From Planctomycetota bacterium (GTDB lineage: Bacteria; Planctomycetota; GCA-002687715; DRQF01), in NCBI GenBank assembly GCA_020639295.1, contig JACKGY010000003.1, positions 124,001 to 188,000 on the forward strand: a stretch of DNA of 64,000 bases, written 5' to 3'. The notes beneath the pieces are model-generated. The model was not told the DNA's origin, searched no databases, and saw only the letters and a list, made by a program, of their open reading frames with translations. The position numbers and the translations under genes are program-made. This document shows, one piece after another, positions 59,314 to 64,000 of the stretch (positions are counted from its first letter, which is position 1; every line of letters begins with the position of its first letter).

Positions 59314-60699
59314 TCAGCGGGTGATGGTCAGGATGGCGTTCGAGAGCACGAAGTCGAAGCTGCCGTTCTGCACGATCACGGCCTGGACGACGAAGGGCGT
59401 GCCGGGGGCCACCAGGGGCCAGGGAACCGTGGCGTCGTGGCGCCCCGCCGCGTCGGTGAGGACGGTCTCGGTCGAGATCCAGGGATAGGCGAAGAGCGTG
59501 CCGCCGAAGATGCTCACCGGCGTCGGGTTCGTGGCCACGAGGTAGTAGGTCCAGCTCGACGGCGCCGCGGCCGCCAGCCGGAAGCGAGCGGGGCTGCCGG
59601 GTGTGAGATTGCCATATGTGGTCAGCACCGGGTGACCGCGCCGGGCGAGCGAGGCGCCGCCGAGGTCGACGAAATCGGCCGGCCGGAGCAGGACGATGCC
59701 GGCCTGGCCGGTCGTCGCGTTGGAACCGTTGGCCGCCAGGAGACCGCCGCGACTCACCACCGGGGCGAAGCTCGAGGCGAGGTTCCAGTCCGACCAGGCC
59801 GGGCCCGGGAGGTTCTGCAGCGCGATGCTGCCGTAGCCCTCGACGTGGAGATAGCGACCGAAGGTGCCGAGCTGGAAGGCGGTGTCACCGGACTCGGCGA
59901 TACCCATGACGTTCGCCGAGCTCACCGGGATCGAGTTGAAGGCGGTCCAGATCGGCCCGTCCTGAAAGCGAACGGCCTGCTTGCTTTGCAATTGGCTGGT
60001 CGCCGTGTTCGCGCAGCCGCCGCAGTCGCCGGCCTCGTTGATCCGCCACAGGACGCTGAAGATGTAGTTGAAGCCGGTGCCGACCGGATTGCCGAGGTTC
60101 TCGAGCAGCATCGTGTCGAGGTCCATGCGGTAGACGTCGGCGACGATCTGGCGCTCGTTGTTGATCGCCTCGGGGACCACCGGAAACACCGAGGTCGGAA
60201 TCTGGGTGACACCGGTCGTGGCGCTCCAGTGGTAGCTTCCGCTGAGGATGCCGAGCTTGCCGACCACGTCGCCGAAGTCGTTGATGGCGCGCGCGTCGAA
60301 GGGCAGCGCGTTGTTGGCGGCCATCGGCAGGAGCATGAATTGGTAGCCCGTGGGGGTCGGCGTCCAGATGATGGCCCGCGACTGGCTGCTCGCGTCCAGG
60401 ACGCGCCCGACGATCACGCCGAACTCGTTGAGATCGTAGACCTCGCTCCAGGTCGCCGTGGCCGGCATCGGCAGGTAGGCGAGGCCCTGAGCGACCGAGC
60501 CGACCCAGCCTCTCCGGAATCCGTTGACCGAGGTGTTGCCGACGATGACGCCGTCGTCGTTGACGCCGACGGCGAAGACCGGGCCGTTGGCGCCGGCGAG
60601 CTGGCCGCCGATCAGCTCCACCGACCAGGTGGGCGTCTGGGCCACCGCGGTGACCAGGAAGAGGGCGAGGACGAGGGGCGGGCACAGATAACGCGACAT
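59314..60699 (-). CDS. Secreted protein with HAF-like repeats and beta-sandwich C-terminus
   Basis: The ATG at 60699 has AAGGAG eight bases upstream. The 461-residue product has a signal peptide (LVLALFLVTAVAQ). Residues ~40-200 hold repeats of the HAF type: AVGVNDDGVIVGNTSVNG, DLNEFGVIVGRVLDASS, AINDFGDVVGKLGILSG and AINNERQIVADVYRMD. The last ~115 residues (PGSPARFRLAAAAPSSW, ending GSFDFVLSNAILTIT) resemble a C-terminal domain common in secreted proteins of deep-branching Planctomycetota; this family memory is not verified here. It should be exported; a role as a surface or extracellular protein is inferred. The gene faces the kinase/FGE-like gene. Confidence 0.78.
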   Translation of the reverse strand: MSRYLCPPLVLALFLVTAVAQTPTWSVELIGGQLAGANGPVFAVGVNDDGVIVGNTSVNGFRRGWVGSVAQGLAYLPMPATATWSEVYDLNEFGVIVGRVLDASSQSRAIIWTPTPTGYQFMLLPMAANNALPFDARAINDFGDVVGKLGILSGSYHWSATTGVTQIPTSVFPVVPEAINNERQIVADVYRMDLDTMLLENLGNPVGTGFNYIFSVLWRINEAGDCGGCANTATSQLQSKQAVRFQDGPIWTAFNSIPVSSANVMGIAESGDTAFQLGTFGRYLHVEGYGSIALQNLPGPAWSDWNLASSFAPVVSRGGLLAANGSNATTGQAGIVLLRPADFVDLGGASLARRGHPVLTTYGNLTPGSPARFRLAAAAPSSWTYYLVATNPTPVSIFGGTLFAYPWISTETVLTDAAGRHDATVPWPLVAPGTPFVVQAVIVQNGSFDFVLSNAILTITR

Positions 60700-61125
60700 G
60701 GACGAACTCCTTCCGGGCACGAGGCCCACCGGGCGAGAGCTTGCGTGGCGCGACCCGGCCGATCGCCGGATTCCAGGGTCGGGGATGGACCGTAGAAGCC
60801 GGATACGAAGCAAGCCACGTGCCAGCGCTCGAACGACGGTTCTGAACCCTCGGATGCCGCGCCTGTCTCCCGATGAGGCATGAACGACCAGGAGCGCCGT
60901 GCCCGTTGCGCCGTCGTCCGCGCCGCGCCTGGGCGAAACTCCCCGGGCCGCGGATCGGCCTATGGGAACGAGGACCCGATGGGCTATCCGAGTAATGTCC
61001 ATCTGCGATGACGGACTGACCGTCTTCTCACGCCTCGTTCCCGGTCTCCGTGGGAACTCGGAGACCCGGAGCGTAGAAGAGCGAGTCGACGCAGCAGGGC
61101 TTGCGCCCTGTGTCTTCGAGATTCG
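60700..61125. other. 426-base region with hairpins only
   Basis: No credible gene. GGTCTCCG at ~61049 pairs with CGGAGACC eight bases on, and AGGGC-TTGC-GCCCT lies near 61115, both close to the end of the small minus-strand gene, so one may end its transcript. Confidence 0.45.
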
Positions 61126-61344
61126 TCAAACGGCGGTCCAGAAGCGTGCGATGCGCTCCACGATCTCATTAGGCTGCGCCTCAACGTTGTATGCCTCACC
61201 GTTCGTCATGACGATGCGCGAGTGCGTCGAGTCTTCCTCGGGGTCGAGCGGATTGTAAGTGTGGATCGCAGAGATGTACCGCACGTTGAGCGTTACTGGC
61301 TCCTTCTCGGACCGTTCGAATGTAATGAAAGGGCGCATCGACAT
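61126..61344 (-). CDS. 72-residue FlbD-like small protein
   Basis: The frame MSMRPFITFERSEKEPVTLN followed by VRYISAIHTYN and SRIVMTNGEAYNVEAQPNEI, ending ERIARFWTAV, has the order of FlbD-like small proteins: a strand pair and a Gly turn followed by an amphipathic helix. FlbD homologues occur in flagellar clusters but no flagellar gene is near, so the match may only reflect the fold. Codon use has many A/T third positions (TAC ATC TCT, CCT AAT), unlike the GC-saturated neighbours, which suggests acquired DNA. An IS3 fragment ends directly upstream and may have supplied its promoter. Start at 61344 is preferred; 61338 is possible. Confidence 0.6.
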   Translation of the reverse strand: MSMRPFITFERSEKEPVTLNVRYISAIHTYNPLDPEEDSTHSRIVMTNGEAYNVEAQPNEIVERIARFWTAV

Positions 61345-61368
61345 TCTTCTACGCGGGGCTATCAAGGC

Positions 61369-61825
61369 CTACAGCCGTTTCTCTTTGTAAGACATGGAAG
61401 GGCCGATCGGCAAGACCTCGCAGATCGGCTCTCCCCCGTGCTCGTCGCGGTGTTCGTCGATGAAACGCACCATCGTCTCTGTCGGCGGTCGAACTCCCCC
61501 TGCGCGAAATACGCAGAAGCGTTGCTCAGGACCTCAGTGGAACGACGAAGTTCCTTTGCCATGCGCTCGAGTTCCTCCAACCACTGCTGCTCGGCAGCTG
61601 GGACTCCGTCACGACCACCCCCATCCACTTCTGATGGTTCTCGGCCGAGCAGTCGATCTTCGCCGCGATCGAGCAGATTGCCCCCTACTCGGATGTGTGC
61701 TCGTTCCGGTGCTCCAACGCCATGCGGACGGCCCACTATCGAACATCCGGCGAGAACTTGCCCTTTCGCCTCAAGACCGTCACTCTCCCAGGAGAAGTGG
61801 TCTCCGGGAAACCTGGGCCGATTCA
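61369..61825 (-). mobile_element. Decayed IS3-family fragment (5' end, orfA and start of orfB)
   Basis: On the minus strand the outer end reads TGAATCGGCCCAGGTTTCCC from 61825, like IS3 termini. An orfA remnant follows from a GTG at 61783: RRKGKFSPDVR, then a TAG at 61736-61738, then WAVRMALEHRNEHTSE, a second TAG at 61685-61687, then GAICSIAAKIDCSAENHQKW. After a frameshift the typical orfA end appears: EQQWLEELERMAKELRRSTE and VLSNASAYFAQGEFDRR. The orfB start at 61473 reads MVRFIDEHRDEHGGEPICEV and LPIGPSMSY, then stops at 61369. About 1 kb including the DDE catalytic domain and the other end are missing, so it cannot move. Confidence 0.85.
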
Positions 61826-62428
61826 CGTGGTTGCTTCAAACGGGCGGTGACGGTCACGCCTTTCGAGGTCACGACCGTCGAGGTCGGATTCCGACCGGGT
61901 CGCGTGGTCGAATTCCGGCCGGCCGTGGCGGGAGCACCATCCGCCCGCTGGGCGTTGCTCGTCTACGACGAAGTCGGCGGGATCTGCACCGAGTTCGCGG
62001 AACGCCAGAGCTTCGGGGGCGAGCTGGTCCGCGAGGAACAGGCTCCGGAGGGCAGGCTCTACCTCGTCCTGTCCGATGGAACGGGCAGGGGTCGCGCGAA
62101 GACGCTCTGCGCGGGACCGGTCCGGGGGAGGGTTGGACCGGACGACTGGCAACCGGGAGGGCTGGACGTCCACATCGTCCTCGATCCGACTGAGGACGCT
62201 CCGGTCGCCGACCGCTTCGAGCTGCGGATGGAAGGCTCCGTGGTGGCCTACGACGTGGCGGCCAAGGATGGCGGCGCGCTCGCGCGTGGTCTGCCTCCCG
62301 GGCTCTACTCGAGCTACGCGCGCGACCGTGACGGCGAGATGATCGGCATGACCACCACCGCCATCCGATCGGGCGACCTGAACTCCACCTGTCGAATCAG
62401 CCCACGGCGGCGACATCATGCCCGGTAG
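61826..62428 (+). pseudogene. 3' fragment of a host gene cut by the IS3 element
   Basis: Directly beyond the IS end the plus strand reads RGCFKRAVTVTPFEVTTVEV and continues as good protein for ~190 residues: GRVVEFRPAVAGAPSARWAL, YDEVGGICTEFAERQSFGG and GLPPGLYSSYARDRDGEM. It is beta-rich and looks like the C-terminal, carboxypeptidase-regulatory-like part of a larger protein. The 5' part is not found on the other side of the IS fragment, so it was probably deleted with the rest of the element. No start codon with a ribosome site is present. Confidence 0.7.
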
Positions 62429-62649
62429 CCGACCGCGGTCCCGTTTGCCCGCATCGCGCTCGAAGAGGGGGCCGGTCGGGCAGGCCCTGGCGACGGGACG
62501 TCCGCGGCAAGGTGATTCCCCAGGGCGTTCGCGTCCGATTATCATCGCGGATCGGAGGCCCAGGACCTTCGGTACCGCCTCCGGGAAGTCTTCCGCCGGG
62601 AGACCAGGCTCGATCTGACGGTCGCGTGAAGCGGACTCAGGAGTACCCC

Positions 62650-63258
62650 ATGCCGGAAACCCCCGACAAGAATGCGATCCTCGCGCTGCCCCTCCTGGCG
62701 CGTGTGGCCTTCGCCTGCCGTTGCGCGACCCGTGTCCGGGACGTCATTCGCGACGACGCCGCGGCCGTGGTGGCCACGCGCGCGCGCCTGGTCGCCGAGT
62801 TGGTCGCGGTCGGGGGCGTCGACGCGACGCCGGCTGCGGGAGCCGCGGCCTGGCTGATGGCGATCGCGAGTCTTGCCAGCGCCGCGGCGGGCGATGCTGG
62901 TCGGGCCGTCGAGGCCGCCGGTGACATGGCAGCCCGCGCCGCGTTCGAGTCGGCCGCGGATACCGCGAGAGCTGCCGCTCGCGCCTGCGAACGCGCAGCA
63001 TCGGATGCAGCCACCGACGCGGCCTATGCCGCGGACGAAGCCCTGCGGGCCTTCACCGCGGCGGCCGCCCTCCAGGGCGCCACCGCCGGCGCCGCGGGTG
63101 ACGACGACTCGCCGAGAACCATCGCCGCCCGTGAGGCCTGCCGACGAGCGATCTGGCGAGACTACGAGTGCATCCTCGACCGCTCCCGACGCGAGGGCTG
63201 GAGCGACCACAGCCCCGTGAGCCAGGACCACTTCGGAGAGATGTGGCCCGAAGGGTAG
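62650..63258 (+). CDS. Ala-rich planctomycete-type hypothetical protein
   Basis: The 202-residue protein starts at the ATG at 62650 (MPETPDKNAILALPLLARVA). The first 60 residues are helical with LPLLARVAFACRCATRVRDV, the middle (~60-150) is an Ala-rich helix bundle, and the end reads DHSPVSQDHFGEMWPEG. The opening block (LP-LARVAFAARCARRV) and the ending (F-G-x-x-W-P-E-G) recall a protein type that I remember from Planctomycetota genomes, often in many copies; this is memory, not a search. No catalytic motif. It sits in the accessory end of the window after the IS3 remnant. Function unknown. Confidence 0.75.
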   Translation: MPETPDKNAILALPLLARVAFACRCATRVRDVIRDDAAAVVATRARLVAELVAVGGVDATPAAGAAAWLMAIASLASAAAGDAGRAVEAAGDMAARAAFESAADTARAAARACERAASDAATDAAYAADEALRAFTAAAALQGATAGAAGDDDSPRTIAAREACRRAIWRDYECILDRSRREGWSDHSPVSQDHFGEMWPEG

Positions 63259-63478
63259 CGCCCATGTAGCGTAGTCAGGTGTCGACTGATTCGGGGGAAG
63301 GTCGGTCTTGGGTCTGCGATGGATGACGATATTGCAATCTCCCTTGACCGGAAACGGTGGCACTCGCGACTCGGTTGAATCGGCCCGGCGGGCGCCGAGG
63401 CCGCGCTCGAGGAAGCCCAGGTGTCATCTGGGCAGGTAACGACGGAAGCGGAGGAATCGGGGTCATGAGATCGTGCGG

Positions 63479-64000
63479 ATGAAACCTCCTTGGGGGCGTT
63501 CCTCGGCCGTTCGCGGCCGTCTCGAATTCCTGTGTTCAATGGCGCTCCTGTGCGCCACGATGTCCTGTCGTGCGGAGTTCACGGACTACGACATCGAGGA
63601 TCTTCACCTGAATGCGAATTCGGACGTGGAGATCTCGGTCCGGCATGTCGAGCGGAAGGAGGGTGGCGTCGTCTCGATCGAATACGACTTGGTGAACAGA
63701 GGGGTCGATACCTTGACTCTATCAACGATGGTCGGCGCCTCGCGGGGCTTCGATTCTCGCCCATGGCGACGGCGCCCATCGCGACGGCCACTGTTGAACA
63801 CGAGCTTGCTTCTCCCGTCTGAATCGGGTCGTCTGGCCGCGTTCTACTGTCGGTGGGTTTCTCCCCCGCACGACTCGGGTGTCATCCTGATCGCCCCTGG
63901 CGGCAAGGCAAGGATGGTCGTGGAGGCTCGACGCGGCGATACCGACGAGGGTCGGTGGTCGGCGCTGGTGGGAAGGCCCGGCGCTCGCCTCTTCTTCTGT
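63479..64000 (+). CDS. Lipoprotein, 3'-truncated by window edge
   Basis: An open frame begins at the ATG at 63479 and runs to the window end without a stop (174 codons). A basic N-terminus and hydrophobic stretch end in the lipobox LLCATMSC (Cys near residue 30). The mature part, EFTDYDIEDLHLNANSDVEI and SVRHVERKEGGVVSIEYDLV, reads as beta strands like an Ig-type domain, followed by RLAAFYCRWVSPPHDSGVIL. No family is recognised. Ribosome site is poor; a five-codon frame from the ATG at 63465, preceded by GGAGGAA, ends overlapping this start and could couple translation. Confidence 0.65.
   Translation, partial: MKPPWGRSSAVRGRLEFLCSMALLCATMSCRAEFTDYDIEDLHLNANSDVEISVRHVERKEGGVVSIEYDLVNRGVDTLTLSTMVGASRGFDSRPWRRRPSRRPLLNTSLLLPSESGRLAAFYCRWVSPPHDSGVILIAPGGKARMVVEARRGDTDEGRWSALVGRPGARLFFC

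Overview
The window is one stretch of a very GC-rich genome with tightly packed genes. The envelope is Gram-negative: there is a TolC/MacA/MacB export set, an MltA-type murein hydrolase lipoprotein, a YbbAP-like transporter and many lipobox signal peptides. Several traits point to the Planctomycetota or a neighbouring lineage: a zinc-ribbon/Ser-Thr kinase/sulfatase-modifying-factor fusion, a deoxyhypusine-synthase-like protein, large secreted proteins with PKD or HAF-like repeats, TMTC-type glycosyltransferases, DUF1573, a class II (B12) ribonucleotide reductase and an Ala-rich protein ending in a W-P-E-G tail. This placement is inference, not proof. No rRNA, tRNA, CRISPR array or prophage was seen.

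1-10.4 kb: the 3'-truncated gene of a PLD-like protein and pfkA point left. A Maf/YceF pyrophosphatase and a deoxyhypusine-synthase-like gene point right, followed by an export operon (TolC-like, MacA-like, MacB ATPase, MacB permease) and a CNNM/CBS transporter. 10.6-19.3 kb: a large secreted PKD/TULIP-like protein diverges from acs, truB and a DUF1573 gene; a phosphodiesterase and uridine kinase face them. 19.4-28.7 kb: two TMTC-like membrane proteins converge, a tesA-like gene diverges from ybbA-ybbP as in enteric bacteria, and rsgA follows.

28.7-38 kb: a homocysteine methyltransferase/MTHFR fusion, a degenerate ROK regulator behind a strong promoter, mltA with a coupled membrane protein, a small beta-propeller, a 139-bp palindromic tandem repeat, and a DEAD-box helicase with a long RGD-rich tail and a likely ~0.5-kb 5' leader. 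38-43.7 kb: a leucine-degradation-type carboxylase operon (carboxyltransferase, hydratase, separate biotin carboxylase and biotin carrier), then malate dehydrogenase and a strong terminator.

43.8-57 kb: signalling genes (a pseudo-receiver GGDEF protein, a PAS histidine kinase, a second membrane histidine kinase with a coupled small membrane protein), a coupled MetE-like/thioesterase/small-protein operon, and nrdJ plus dcd for deoxynucleotide supply, with a candidate NrdR operator over the nrdJ start. 57-64 kb is more accessory: the kinase/FGE-like fusion, a HAF-repeat secreted protein, a small gene of atypical base composition, a decayed IS3-family fragment that has cut a host gene, an Ala-rich planctomycete-type protein and a lipoprotein running off the end.

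The best leads for something little described are the 139-bp palindromic repeat, the TULIP-like secreted protein, the phospho-blind GGDEF protein, the coupled MetE-like/thioesterase/97-residue operon, the small membrane protein coupled to a histidine kinase, and the nrdJ control region.
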